64,000 nt of DNA from DATKFM01 sp046154965 (GTDB taxonomy: Bacteria; Pseudomonadota; Alphaproteobacteria; Dongiales; Dongiaceae): assembly GCA_046154965.1 (NCBI GenBank), contig JBJXDY010000098.1, positions 1-64,000 of the forward strand, written 5' to 3'. Shown in pieces: positions 1 to 8,160 of this stretch. Positions within the stretch are counted from its first letter, which is position 1. Every line of letters begins with the position of its first letter. A program made the position numbers and the translations under genes. The notes under the pieces were generated by a model, which did not search any database, had not been told where the DNA came from, and saw only the letters and a list, made by a program, of their open reading frames with translations.

Positions 1-210
1 GAACTCGATGCTCATGCTGCGCCTCCGTAACGGCAGGCAGGGTAGCCGACGCGCTTGAGCCGATCAATCTGACGGTGGCCCGCCCCTTGTGCCCGGATTC
101 CATCCGGTCGAGGATGAGAACGGGAAGGCCGCATTTCAGCTCGGGGGATGGAACCTGGGCACCGCGTCGGGTGTTTTTTGGGGATGACGCCCGTATGCGG
201 GAGGACACAC

Positions 211-378
211 ATGCCACTTGTTTGCCCGTATTGCCGCGGCAATGCCTTTCTGATGGTCACGGGATCCGATGGACGGACCGTCACGGTCTGCACTGAATGC
301 GATAATCCGGTTCTATTCGAGCCTTCGAAGGATAGCGGCCCGGGCTTGGAAAAACTGGAATCAGAAGATGCGGCATAG
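211..378 (+). CDS. small zinc-ribbon protein, 55 aa
   Basis: A short cytosolic protein with two CxxC knuckles (C5/C8 in CPYC and C27/C30 in CTEC) about 18 residues apart, the layout of a one-finger zinc ribbon. The rest is an acidic C-terminal tail. The ATG at 211 is preferred over an upstream in-frame ATG at 148 because it follows a GGGAGG-type ribosome binding site at about 198-203 and places the first knuckle right at the N terminus. Neighbours (a PepSY-like exported protein and a ferritin-like protein) do not reveal a role. Function unknown; nucleic-acid or protein contact is only inferred from the fold. Confidence 0.6.
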   Translation: MPLVCPYCRGNAFLMVTGSDGRTVTVCTECDNPVLFEPSKDSGPGLEKLESEDAA

Positions 379-444
379 TTCGCCGCAAACCGGCCAGAGT
401 TGTCCTCGATGGACGGCGACATGCGCCGAAAGGAGAGCGACACG

Positions 445-708
445 ATGAAAACCGTAGCAATCTTGTGCGGCCTCGTCCTGACCGCCGCTGCTATCAGCCC
501 CGCCCGCGCTGACCGCGACCCGACCGATCAGGAGCGCGCCCGGATCGAAGAATTCCTCCGGAGCCAAGGTTTCTCCGATTGGGGCCCGATCGAATTGGAC
601 GACGAAGCTTGGGAAGTGGAAGGCGCCGAGTCCGCTACAACCGGCGAAGGCTACGACCTGAAACTGGATCCGACGACGCTGGAGATCATCGAGCGGACAG
701 AGGATTGA
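445..708 (+). CDS. exported PepSY-like small protein, 87 aa
   Basis: The product starts with a typical Sec signal peptide (MKTVAILCGLVL, cleavage likely after ARA near residue 22). A single small domain of about 60 residues follows, with the pattern IEEFLRSQGF, WEVEG and LDPTTLEII, which resembles the PepSY_2 family of periplasmic domains. The ATG at 445 follows AGGAGAG at 431-437; the in-frame ATG at 400 has no such site and would spoil the signal peptide. PepSY domains are thought to modulate proteases or bind small ligands; no protease lies next to it, so the role here is unknown. Confidence 0.65.
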   Translation: MKTVAILCGLVLTAAAISPARADRDPTDQERARIEEFLRSQGFSDWGPIELDDEAWEVEGAESATTGEGYDLKLDPTTLEIIERTED

Positions 709-959
709 TCCTGATTCACCGATCCCTGCGACGGTCCGTGATTTAGACTTTTGTTATCCCGCCTCTCAGCCGGAACCTTAGCGCAAAGCCCGCATTGCAT
801 CTCCAGGTGAAGGGCGTGCGATGCCGGTAGACGATGCCTTTGCGGGTATCTCCTGGCGGTTCCGTGCCCCTTCCCCGCCTTGCGACCCCAGATGCTTAAC
901 CCGTCTCAGCACCGCCGGCTGAAGCAGGCCGCGATGGCGCCCGAAAAGGAATTCTTGTC
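709..959. other. intergenic region, 251 bp
   Basis: No convincing reading frame, RNA gene or strong hairpin was seen between the PepSY-like gene and the ferritin-like gene. The downstream part presumably carries the promoter of the ferritin-like gene, but no clear -35/-10 pair stands out. Confidence 0.4.
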
Positions 960-1547
960 ATGGATAAACAGCTCAACGAACTCCTCAACCAGATGCTCGA
1001 AACCGAACTCGGTGGCGTGCAGATCTATGAAACCGCCCTGCAATGCGCCGTCAACAGCGACCTGAAGAAGGAATGGCAGGAGTATCTGGAACAGACCAAG
1101 CGCCATGTGGACATCGTGCGCGATGTCTTCGAGAAGCTAGGCGTGCCGGACGAGCAGACCCCGGGCCGCAAGGTCGTCGGCCATATCGGCCAGTCCCTGG
1201 TGGCGGCGATGGAGATGGCCAAGCAGAGCGGCCCGGCCAAGGCCGCGGAGCTGGTCGCCTGCGAATGCGTGGTCCTCGCCGAAACCAAGGACCACACGAA
1301 TTGGGAGCTGCTTTCCAAGTGCGCCGAGAAGGCCAAAGGCGAAGTGAAGGCGGCACTAACAGCCGCCTGCGAGGCCGTCGAAGACGAAGAGGACGAGCAC
1401 CTCTATCACAGCAAAGGCTGGTGCCGCGAACTCTGGATCTCCTCCCTCGGCATGAAGGCGGTTCTCCCGCCGCCCGAGGAGAAAAAACACGTCAAGACCG
1501 CCATCGGCGCCGCCCGCGCGGAGAAGGCGCGCAAGGAGATGATGTAG
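960..1547 (+). CDS. ferritin-like domain protein, 195 aa
   Basis: This is a predicted four-helix-bundle protein. Helix 1 carries a conserved Glu (about E16) and helix 2 the EQTKRH segment (E44, T46, H49), typical of ferritin-like di-iron proteins. A later helix has an acidic EDEEDEH stretch ending in LYH, which can supply the second pair of ligands. The last 35 residues are a charged Lys/Arg/Ala tail outside the domain. The family includes soluble proteins linked to iron handling or oxidative stress, but the members without an assigned reaction are many. It stands alone between two small genes. The ATG at 960 has a weak GGAA-type site. No signal peptide is seen. Confidence 0.7.
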   Translation: MDKQLNELLNQMLETELGGVQIYETALQCAVNSDLKKEWQEYLEQTKRHVDIVRDVFEKLGVPDEQTPGRKVVGHIGQSLVAAMEMAKQSGPAKAAELVACECVVLAETKDHTNWELLSKCAEKAKGEVKAALTAACEAVEDEEDEHLYHSKGWCRELWISSLGMKAVLPPPEEKKHVKTAIGAARAEKARKEMM

Positions 1548-1587
1548 ACCTGCCGGATCTTCGCCTGATCGATGGCCTCAGGTGCGA

Positions 1588-1884
1588 TCAGAAGCTGAAC
1601 GGTATCCGGAAGCGGAGGATCCCGCCGCCCTGTTTCAGGCCGACCGACACTGACATGGGGTCCTCCTCTTCCTGCGGTATCTCGAACAGCGACAGGCGAA
1701 GCTCGCGCTTCGTCGCGGCCTCGCATTGATTACCGGATAGGAAGAGCCGGTCACCTTGTACAGGCTTGCCTTCGGCCTGGCCGTTTCCGGCAAACAGGCC
1801 TGGGCACGATTCCTCCGCATTGGCTGATAGAGCCAATACGCTCGCGAACGCCGCGACAACGCCAACCACGCCGATCCGCTGCAT
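1588..1884 (-). CDS. small exported protein of unknown function, 98 aa
   Basis: The product begins with a clear signal peptide (MQRIGVVGVVAAF, cleavage likely after ANA near residue 23). The mature part is about 75 residues, holds two cysteines that could form a disulfide, and ends in alternating hydrophobic residues (GGGILRFRIPFSF) as in a beta strand. The ATG at 1884 follows CGGGAGG a few bases upstream; longer in-frame extensions lack a signal sequence. I do not recognise the family. It runs in the same direction as another small exported protein just upstream (2026-2241). Confidence 0.5.
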   Translation of the reverse strand: MQRIGVVGVVAAFASVLALSANAEESCPGLFAGNGQAEGKPVQGDRLFLSGNQCEAATKRELRLSLFEIPQEEEDPMSVSVGLKQGGGILRFRIPFSF

Positions 1885-2025
1885 GAAGGCCTCCCGAGGC
1901 CGGCGTCTGCCGGGACTTTGCCGCCAGGCGAGCGCCGCGCTGATCACGCCGACAGTTACGCGAGGCCTGACTAGTGACATCATCGCCTATCAGCCGCAGT
2001 GACATTGATCACTGGGCCAGGCGAT

Positions 2026-2241
2026 CTATCGGAAGGAGTAAACCTTCCGGTACTTAGCGCAGTAAGTGCAGAATCTTTCACGGCCTGGAGTCGCCGCCGT
2101 TTCTCCCGAATAGGACCATGTCTCACCGGAGGAAAATGAACTTGCCCTTCCGGCCATCGCCTCGGATGCCGAAAGAAACAATACCGTCGACACTGAAACT
2201 GATAGGACTGCGAAGGTTGCAGCCGTACTCCATCTACCCAT
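2026..2241 (-). CDS. possible small exported protein, 71 aa
   Basis: The reading frame starting at the ATG at 2241 encodes a hydrophobic N terminus (VLSVSVSTVLFLS) with likely cleavage after AMA near residue 30, then about 40 Ser/Thr-rich residues ending in a CTYC pair and a basic tail. A GGGGAG sequence sits upstream at suitable distance. The frame stays open further upstream into the tRNA-Lys gene, which cannot be coding, so the internal start is preferred. No family recognised; it may be spurious. Confidence 0.35.
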   Translation of the reverse strand: MGRWSTAATFAVLSVSVSTVLFLSASEAMAGRASSFSSGETWSYSGETAATPGRERFCTYCAKYRKVYSFR

Positions 2242-2378
2242 CAATGCGGCTCCCCAATGAGACCGCAGGGCGATACATGGTCGCGTGGCCGGCAATGGCA
2301 ATGTGTGAGTTCGAAGCCACCGATTGCGGTCGTCGGCGCCGGCGGGACGAACGAATTCGCGAACACGGATTTTGAGGT

Positions 2379-2454
2379 TGGTGAGCGCGGCGGGAGTCGA
2401 ACCCGCTACCCGTTGATTAAAAGTCAACTGCTCTACCGGTGAGCTACGCGCCCG
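2379..2454 (-). tRNA. tRNA-Lys (anticodon TTT)
   Basis: Reading the minus strand, the 76-nt sequence folds into a full cloverleaf. The acceptor stem pairs GGGCGCG with CGCGCTC (one G-U), the anticodon loop CTTTTAA gives anticodon TTT at 2422-2420, the T loop is TTCGACT, and the 3' CCA is encoded (2381-2379). Confidence 0.95.
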
Positions 2455-2729
2455 CCTTGGCCCTCGGGGTCCGGCCGGGAAACCGGCGTCGATGTATCAC
2501 CCTATCCGCCGGGAGCAAAGGATATTCCCGCGATTTCCAGGGTTTGTGCGGCGTTTCCGGTGGGTTTGTAGGGGCGGCCTGTTTACGCGCCAAGGCCCTC
2601 TTGGCGAAGGCGGGCGGTCGCCCGTCTGGATGGGGCACATCGTCGGCAGGGCGACCCGCGACAGCCGCAGGCGACCGCAGGTCGCTGCTACGGATTACCG
2701 TGAGACAGAAATAGGTTACGCCCCGTTCT
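2455..2729. other. intergenic region, 275 bp
   Basis: This lies between the 5' end of tRNA-Lys and the 3' end of coaD. Short reading frames on both strands have no ribosome binding site and no recognisable domains, so none is called. It should hold the tRNA promoter. Confidence 0.4.
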
Positions 2730-3287
2730 TCACACTGAATCTTCCAACGTCTGCACCCGCCCCTTGGCATGATCGCCGTCTTTTCGTTCCGCTGCGAAGC
2801 GTTTGTTCAGATGCGTCGCCACGCGCGGCGACACGAACGAGGAGATATCGCCGCCCAGCCGCCCGATCTCCTTCACAAAGCGCGAGGAGATGAACTGGTG
2901 CGTTTCCGAGGCCATGAGGAATACGGTCTCCACCCGCGGGTTCAGGCGCGCATTCATGCCCGCCATCTGGAACTCGTACTCGAAATCCGAAACCGCCCGC
3001 AGGCCGCGCACGATCATGCCGGCGCCGACGGACTCGGCGAAATGCATCAGCAGGGTGTCGAAGGTGCGCGCTTCGACCTTGCGCCCGGGCTTGTTCAGCT
3101 CGGCGATCTCCGCCCGCACCAGCGCCAGCCGGTCGTCGACGGTCAGCAGCGGGTTCTTACCCGCATTCTTGGCCACGGCGATGATCAGGTGATCGGTCAG
3201 GTCGGCGGCCCGGCGGATGATGTCCATATGGCCGTTGGTGATGGGATCGAAGGTGCCGGGATAGACCGCGATCGAATGGTCAGCCAT
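2730..3287 (-). CDS. coaD: phosphopantetheine adenylyltransferase
   Basis: CoaD transfers AMP from ATP to 4'-phosphopantetheine, the penultimate step of coenzyme A synthesis. The 185-aa product has the nucleotidyltransferase signature GTFDPITNGHMDI near the N terminus (the GH of the HxGH-type motif), VRGLR in the middle, and ISSRFVKEI near the C terminus, as in the family; length is slightly above the usual 160 because of a charged tail. The ATG at 3287 overlaps the gyrA stop codon (gyrA TGA at 3282-3280), so it is translationally coupled to gyrA. In-frame codons further upstream lie inside gyrA. Confidence 0.95.
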   Translation of the reverse strand: MADHSIAVYPGTFDPITNGHMDIIRRAADLTDHLIIAVAKNAGKNPLLTVDDRLALVRAEIAELNKPGRKVEARTFDTLLMHFAESVGAGMIVRGLRAVSDFEYEFQMAGMNARLNPRVETVFLMASETHQFISSRFVKEIGRLGGDISSFVSPRVATHLNKRFAAERKDGDHAKGRVQTLEDSV

Positions 3288-6072
3288 GGCTGTCGTTCCC
3301 GTTGGCGCCGTTGCTGCCGTTCCCCTCGGCACCGTTCGCGCTGCCGTTGGCGGAGCCATTGCCGGCGCCGTTTCCGTCGCCTTCCGCCTCATCGCTGAGG
3401 CGGGTGACGGACACGACGCGCTCTCCGCCTTCCACCTTGAACAACGTCACGCCCTGGGTCTTGCGGCCGGCGATCCGGATGTCGTTCACCGGGCAGCGGA
3501 TCAACTGGCCGCCGTCGGTAACCAGCATGATCTGGTCGCGCTCTGCCACCGGGAACGAGGCCACCACCTGGCCGTTGCGCTCGGTGATGTCCATGTTGGC
3601 GATGCCCTGCCCGCCGCGGCCGGCGATGCGGTACTCATAGGCCGAGCTGCGCTTGCCATAGCCGCGGGAGGTGACGGTGAGGATGAATTCCTCCTTGCCC
3701 TCAAGCTCGGCATAGCGCTCGGCTGATATCGTCGCGGCCTCCGCCGCCTCCTCGCCGTCGCTCTCCACCCCGTCGCTTTCCATTGGCGTCTCGTCGCCGG
3801 TGGCGCTGCGGCGCATGCGCAAGTAAGCCACCCGCTCGCCGGTTTCGGCATCCACATGGCGCAGGATCGACATGGAGATGACGTGGTCGTTCTCCTCCAG
3901 CTTGATGCCGCGCACGCCGACGGAGGTGCGGCCGGTGAAGACGCGCACGTCGTTGACCGGGAAGCGGATCGACTTGCCGCCGGCCGCGGCCAGCAGCACG
4001 TCTTCATTCTCGGTACAGGTCTGCACGGCGATCAGCCGGTCGCCATCTTCCAGCTTCATGGCGATCTTGCCGTTGGCCTTCACGTCGACGAAGTCCGACA
4101 GTTTGTTGCGGCGGACCGTGCCCTTGTCGGTGGCGAACATGACCGACATTTCCGCCCAGCTCGCTTCGTCCTCCGGCAGCGGCATCAGGGTGGAGATCGT
4201 CTCGCCCTCTTTCAGCGGCAGCAGATTGACCAGCGCCTTGCCCCGCGCCTGTGGTGTGCCCAGCGGCAACCGGTAGACCTTGAGTTTGTAGGCGATGCCC
4301 GTTGTCGAGAAGAACACGACCGGCGTATGGGTGTTCACCACGAAAAGCTGGGTGACGAAATCCTCTTCCCGCGTCGCCATGGCGGCGCGGCCCTTGCCGC
4401 CGCGGCGTTGGGCGCGATAGCTCGACAGCGGCACGCGCTTGATATAGCCGCCATGGGTGACGGTGACGACCATGTCCTCGCGCTGGATCAGGTCCTCGAT
4501 GTCCTGCTCGAACTCCAGATCCATGATCTCGGTGCGGCGCGGCGTGCCGAACTGTTCTTTCACCTCGCGCAGCTCGGTGCGCAGGATGTCCAGGCGCCGC
4601 GGCCGCGAGCCCAGGATCTCCAGATAATCCTTGATCGTCGTCGCCAGCTCCTGCAGCTCGGCGCCGATCTTGTCGCGCTCCAGCCCGGTCAGCCGCTGCA
4701 GGCGCAGCTCGAGGATCGCCTGAGCTTGCGCATCTGACAGGCGCACGGTGCCTTCCGCCGACACGCCGCGGCCGGGCTCGTCGATCAGTTGGATGAATGG
4801 CGCCATGTCCTTCGCCGGCCAGTCGCGGGCAATCAACTGCGCCTTTGCCGTATTGGGATCAGGCGACTTGCGGATCAGCGCGATCACCTCTTCGATATTG
4901 GCCACGGCGATCGCCAGGCCGACGCGGATATGAGCCTGCTCCCGCGCCTTGCCCAGCAGATAGACCGTGCGCCGGACGATGACGTCTTCGCGGAATGCCA
5001 CGAAGGCGACGATGATGTCCTTGATCGTCAGCACCTGCGGGCGGCCGCCATTCAGCGCCAGCATGTTGACGCCGAACGACGTCTGCAGCGGTGTGTGCTT
5101 GTAGAGCTGCGCCAGCACCACATCGGACATGGCGTCGCGCTTCAGCTCCACCACGACGCGCACGCCGTCGCGGTCGGATTCGTCGCGCAGCTCGGCGATA
5201 CCCTCGATGATCTTCTCATGCACGCATTCGGCCATGCGCTCGATCATGCGGGCCTTGTTCACCTGATAGGGAATCTCGGTGATGACGATGGCTTCGCGAT
5301 CCTTTCGCAGTTCCTCGATATGCGTGCGGCCGCGCATGACGACGGAACCGCGGCCGAAATGGTAGGCCTCGCGGATGCCATTGCGGCCGAGGATCAGCGC
5401 ACCCGTGGGAAAATCCGGCCCGGGCATATGCTGGATCAGCCCCTCGATGGTGATCTCCGGATTGTCCACATAGGCGATGCAGGCATCCACCACCTCGCCC
5501 AGATTATGGGTCGGGATGTTGGTGGCCATGCCAACGGCGATGCCGGCCGAACCGTTGACCAGCAGATTCGGAAACCGCGCCGGCAGCACCGTCGGCTCCC
5601 GGTCGCGGCCGTCATAGTTGGGCTGGAAGCTGACTGTGTCCTTGTCCAGATCGTCCAGCAGCGTCATTGCCGCCCGCGCCAGCCGGACCTCGGTGTACCG
5701 CATGGCGGCCGGCGGATCGGCGTCCATGGAGCCGAAATTGCCCTGCCCGTCGATCAGCGGCAGGCGCATGGAAAAATCCTGCACCATGCGCACCAGCGCG
5801 TCATAGATCGCCATATCGCCATGGGGGTGGTATTTGCCCATGACGTCGCCGACGATGCGGGACGCCTTGTTGTAGCCCTTGGCCGGCCCGAAACCGCCCT
5901 CGTTCATGCCATAGAGGATGCGCCGGTGGACCGGCTTCAGCCCGTCGCGCACGTCCGGCAGGGCCCGGGAAACGATCACGCTCATGGCGTAATCGAGGTA
6001 GGAGCGTTTCATCTCCTCCTCGAGCGTCACGGGCATGATGTCGTGGCCGGGCGTACCCGTCGGTTCAGTCAA
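3280..6072 (-). CDS. gyrA: DNA gyrase subunit A
   Basis: GyrA is the DNA breakage-reunion subunit of gyrase, which introduces negative supercoils with GyrB. The 930-aa product has the catalytic Tyr in AAMRYTE (Y126), the HPHGD segment, and the GyrA box QRRGGKG that marks gyrase rather than topoisomerase IV, followed by the beta-pinwheel domain. The quinolone-determining stretch reads HPHGDMAIYD, with Met at the place of E. coli Ser83, while the Asp87 equivalent is kept. The C-terminal domain carries an acidic insert (around residues 770-800) and the protein ends in a Gly/Asn/Ser-rich tail. The start is a TTG at 6072 without an evident binding site; an ATG at 6036 is the alternative. Confidence 0.97.
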   Translation of the reverse strand: MTEPTGTPGHDIMPVTLEEEMKRSYLDYAMSVIVSRALPDVRDGLKPVHRRILYGMNEGGFGPAKGYNKASRIVGDVMGKYHPHGDMAIYDALVRMVQDFSMRLPLIDGQGNFGSMDADPPAAMRYTEVRLARAAMTLLDDLDKDTVSFQPNYDGRDREPTVLPARFPNLLVNGSAGIAVGMATNIPTHNLGEVVDACIAYVDNPEITIEGLIQHMPGPDFPTGALILGRNGIREAYHFGRGSVVMRGRTHIEELRKDREAIVITEIPYQVNKARMIERMAECVHEKIIEGIAELRDESDRDGVRVVVELKRDAMSDVVLAQLYKHTPLQTSFGVNMLALNGGRPQVLTIKDIIVAFVAFREDVIVRRTVYLLGKAREQAHIRVGLAIAVANIEEVIALIRKSPDPNTAKAQLIARDWPAKDMAPFIQLIDEPGRGVSAEGTVRLSDAQAQAILELRLQRLTGLERDKIGAELQELATTIKDYLEILGSRPRRLDILRTELREVKEQFGTPRRTEIMDLEFEQDIEDLIQREDMVVTVTHGGYIKRVPLSSYRAQRRGGKGRAAMATREEDFVTQLFVVNTHTPVVFFSTTGIAYKLKVYRLPLGTPQARGKALVNLLPLKEGETISTLMPLPEDEASWAEMSVMFATDKGTVRRNKLSDFVDVKANGKIAMKLEDGDRLIAVQTCTENEDVLLAAAGGKSIRFPVNDVRVFTGRTSVGVRGIKLEENDHVISMSILRHVDAETGERVAYLRMRRSATGDETPMESDGVESDGEEAAEAATISAERYAELEGKEEFILTVTSRGYGKRSSAYEYRIAGRGGQGIANMDITERNGQVVASFPVAERDQIMLVTDGGQLIRCPVNDIRIAGRKTQGVTLFKVEGGERVVSVTRLSDEAEGDGNGAGNGSANGSANGAEGNGSNGANGNDSHG

Positions 6073-6286
6073 GAAATATACCGTTAGATCAGTATGTTAT
6101 GCTGTGGCGGCGAGGGCCGGAAAACGGCCCGCGGAAGGCCCCCCGATTCGATTCCGAAAGTAGCAAATTCCGCATGTGCTAACAACGGTCCGATGTCGCT
6201 TTCTGGCAGGCATTCACAGACGAATCGGGAGGCGCGCGGACCCAGCCGCGGCCTCCCGCCAATCCCTGACTTGCGCCGGATCGGGC

Positions 6287-7411
6287 CTAGGAACTGCCGG
6301 CTTTGATCTCCGTGATGAACTGAATGTACTTGCTGCGGTAGGGCTCCTCCGGCTCGGGATCCAGCGCCAGGGCGCCGAACGTTTTCGCCGGATTTTCGAT
6401 GCCCAGGTTGACGAGCTTCTCCTGGGACACCAGTTCGTACGACTTGGCGTTGGAGTGGTAGTAGCCCTGCGCTTCGATCAGGAACTTGCCCACTTCCGGA
6501 TCGAGCATCGCATTGATCAGGTCGTAGGCCGCGTCCTCGCTGCCCGGCGGACTGGCGCCGCGCACCAGGCCGCAGCAATAGCCGAGGATGCCTTCCTTCG
6601 GCGTCATGTAGTTCACAGCCACGCCCTGGGACTTCAGCGTCGCGTAGGAGCCGCTCCAGGCATAGGCGGCGACCAATTCACCGGAGGCGATGCCGTTCTC
6701 GATCTGCGTATTGTCGGACCAATAATAGGGCATCAGCGACTTCTGCTTCACCAGCAGCGGCTTCAGCTGGGCGAGTTGTTCGTCGCTCAGATGCTGATAG
6801 TCGGCATACAGGCCGGAGATTCGCGCGGCGATTTCGATGAAGGTGGTGTCGGTGTCGTACATCGACAGCCGGCCCTTGTACTTCTCGTTGAACAGCAGCG
6901 CCCAGGACGGATCGGCGACATCGGCGGGATCCACCAGGTCGGTGCGGTAGACGATCGACGAGGTGCCTGCATCCCAGGGAATGAAGTACGCCTGACCGTC
7001 GAACGAGGTATTTGGAATCGTGCGGAAGCGCTCCCAGATACTGCCGTACTCGGGAATGCGCGAGACGTCGAAGGGCTGAATGACCTTGCCCTCCTTCCAG
7101 CGCTTGATGTTGTAGTGGCAGGGATGGGCCAGATCGACATTGTAGCCGCCAACCATCTTCTGCAGCGCCTCTTCCTCCGACGCAAAGATCGGGAAATCGG
7201 GCGGGCCGCCATACTTCGCCACATACTTCGGGCAGATTTCCGGAACGTCATAGCCGGACCAGGTGTAGAAGGTCAGGTCATCCGCCGCGGCGCTGGGCTT
7301 CGACAGTAGCGGCATTGCCGCCAGCGACAATCCCGCCGATGCCAGCATCCGGTTGAAATCCCGGCGCGAGAAACCCGGCCGGCGCAAGGCATCGATAATG
7401 CGACCCTTCAT
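6287..7411 (-). CDS. ABC transporter substrate-binding protein (polyamine/iron type), Tat-exported
   Basis: This is a 374-aa periplasmic binding protein of the PotD/SBP_bac type. The N terminus has a twin-arginine motif (SRRDFNRML) followed by a hydrophobic segment ending in SAAA, so export by Tat is likely. The mature part opens with LTFYTWSGYD, the usual first strand of spermidine/putrescine-like binding proteins, and contains the WSGSYATL and lower-lobe segments expected of the fold. No permease or ATPase gene is adjacent; it lies alone between ssb and gyrA. The ATG at 7411 follows GGCGAGG. The ligand cannot be deduced; polyamine is only suggested by family. Confidence 0.8.
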   Translation of the reverse strand: MKGRIIDALRRPGFSRRDFNRMLASAGLSLAAMPLLSKPSAAADDLTFYTWSGYDVPEICPKYVAKYGGPPDFPIFASEEEALQKMVGGYNVDLAHPCHYNIKRWKEGKVIQPFDVSRIPEYGSIWERFRTIPNTSFDGQAYFIPWDAGTSSIVYRTDLVDPADVADPSWALLFNEKYKGRLSMYDTDTTFIEIAARISGLYADYQHLSDEQLAQLKPLLVKQKSLMPYYWSDNTQIENGIASGELVAAYAWSGSYATLKSQGVAVNYMTPKEGILGYCCGLVRGASPPGSEDAAYDLINAMLDPEVGKFLIEAQGYYHSNAKSYELVSQEKLVNLGIENPAKTFGALALDPEPEEPYRSKYIQFITEIKAGSS

Positions 7412-7472
7412 GTAGCCTCGCCGCTTGTGGTTTGTTTGTAGAACTTGCTGGCTGGCCGAGGACCGGCCGACC

Positions 7473-7961
7473 CTAGAACGGAATATCGTCGTCGAGATCG
7501 GCGGCCGGCGCACGGCCGCCGCCGCCACGGGATGACGAGCCGCCGCTATAGCCGCCGCCTTCGTCGCCGCTCTCGCTACTGCCGACACCCTCGCCGCCAC
7601 CGCCGCCGCCGCGGCCATCCAGCATCACCAGCTCGCCGCGGAACCGCTGCAGCACCACTTCGGTGGTGTACTTCTCGGCGCCCGACTGATCCGTCCATTT
7701 GCGTGTCTGCAGCGCGCCTTCCAGGTAAACCTTCGCACCCTTCTTCAGGTATTTTTCGACCACATCGATCAGCCGCTCGTTGAAGATCACCACGCGGTGC
7801 CATTCCGTGCGCTCGCGCCGTTCGCCCGAGGCTTTGTCGCGCCAGCTTTCCGAGGTCGCCACCGACAGGTTCGCCACCTTGTTGCCGTCCTGCAGACTGC
7901 GGATCTCCGGATCGCGGCCGAGATTGCCGATCAAAGTTACCTTGTTGACTGAACCTGCCAT
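7473..7961 (-). CDS. ssb: single-stranded DNA-binding protein
   Basis: SSB coats single-stranded DNA in replication, recombination and repair. The 162-aa product has the OB fold at residues 1-110 (VNKVTLIGNLGRDPE, EWHRVVIF, YLEGAL), a Gly/Ser-rich linker, and the acidic C-terminal tip DLDDDIPF that recruits partner proteins. The ATG at 7961 follows GGAG at a good distance; a TTG six codons upstream is less likely. It is divergent from uvrA, an arrangement also seen in many other proteobacteria. Confidence 0.96.
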   Translation of the reverse strand: MAGSVNKVTLIGNLGRDPEIRSLQDGNKVANLSVATSESWRDKASGERRERTEWHRVVIFNERLIDVVEKYLKKGAKVYLEGALQTRKWTDQSGAEKYTTEVVLQRFRGELVMLDGRGGGGGGEGVGSSESGDEGGGYSGGSSSRGGGGRAPAADLDDDIPF

Positions 7962-8160
7962 TTTCGCGTCTCCGCCCAATTCTTTTTGTTGTCTGATATC
8001 AGTTGATGAGGACCGTACAAGGCTTTGACTTAGCAGACAAGTCGGGCGGCATTGTGGCGCGACAGCGAAATGTCAGCAGGGTCCGCGTCAGGCGATGTTA
8101 GGGGTCGATTTTGCCGGCCGGACCGCTAATATCCCCCTCCCCTCAAATCAAGCGTAACCC
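7962..8160. promoter_or_regulatory. divergent ssb/uvrA promoter region
   Basis: This 199-bp gap must hold the promoters of both ssb and uvrA. It contains a perfect 10-bp palindrome CTGATATCAG at 7993-8002 and a TTGACT hexamer at 8025-8030 facing uvrA, without a strong -10 partner. Neither GTTC nor GAAC occurs anywhere in it, so the usual alphaproteobacterial LexA box (GTTC-N7-GTTC) is absent. Confidence 0.5.

Noticed and set aside
1..210. Minus-strand frame covering 12-443 at the left edge
   Set aside because: It runs across the zinc-ribbon gene in another frame, has no recognisable domain and no convincing start.
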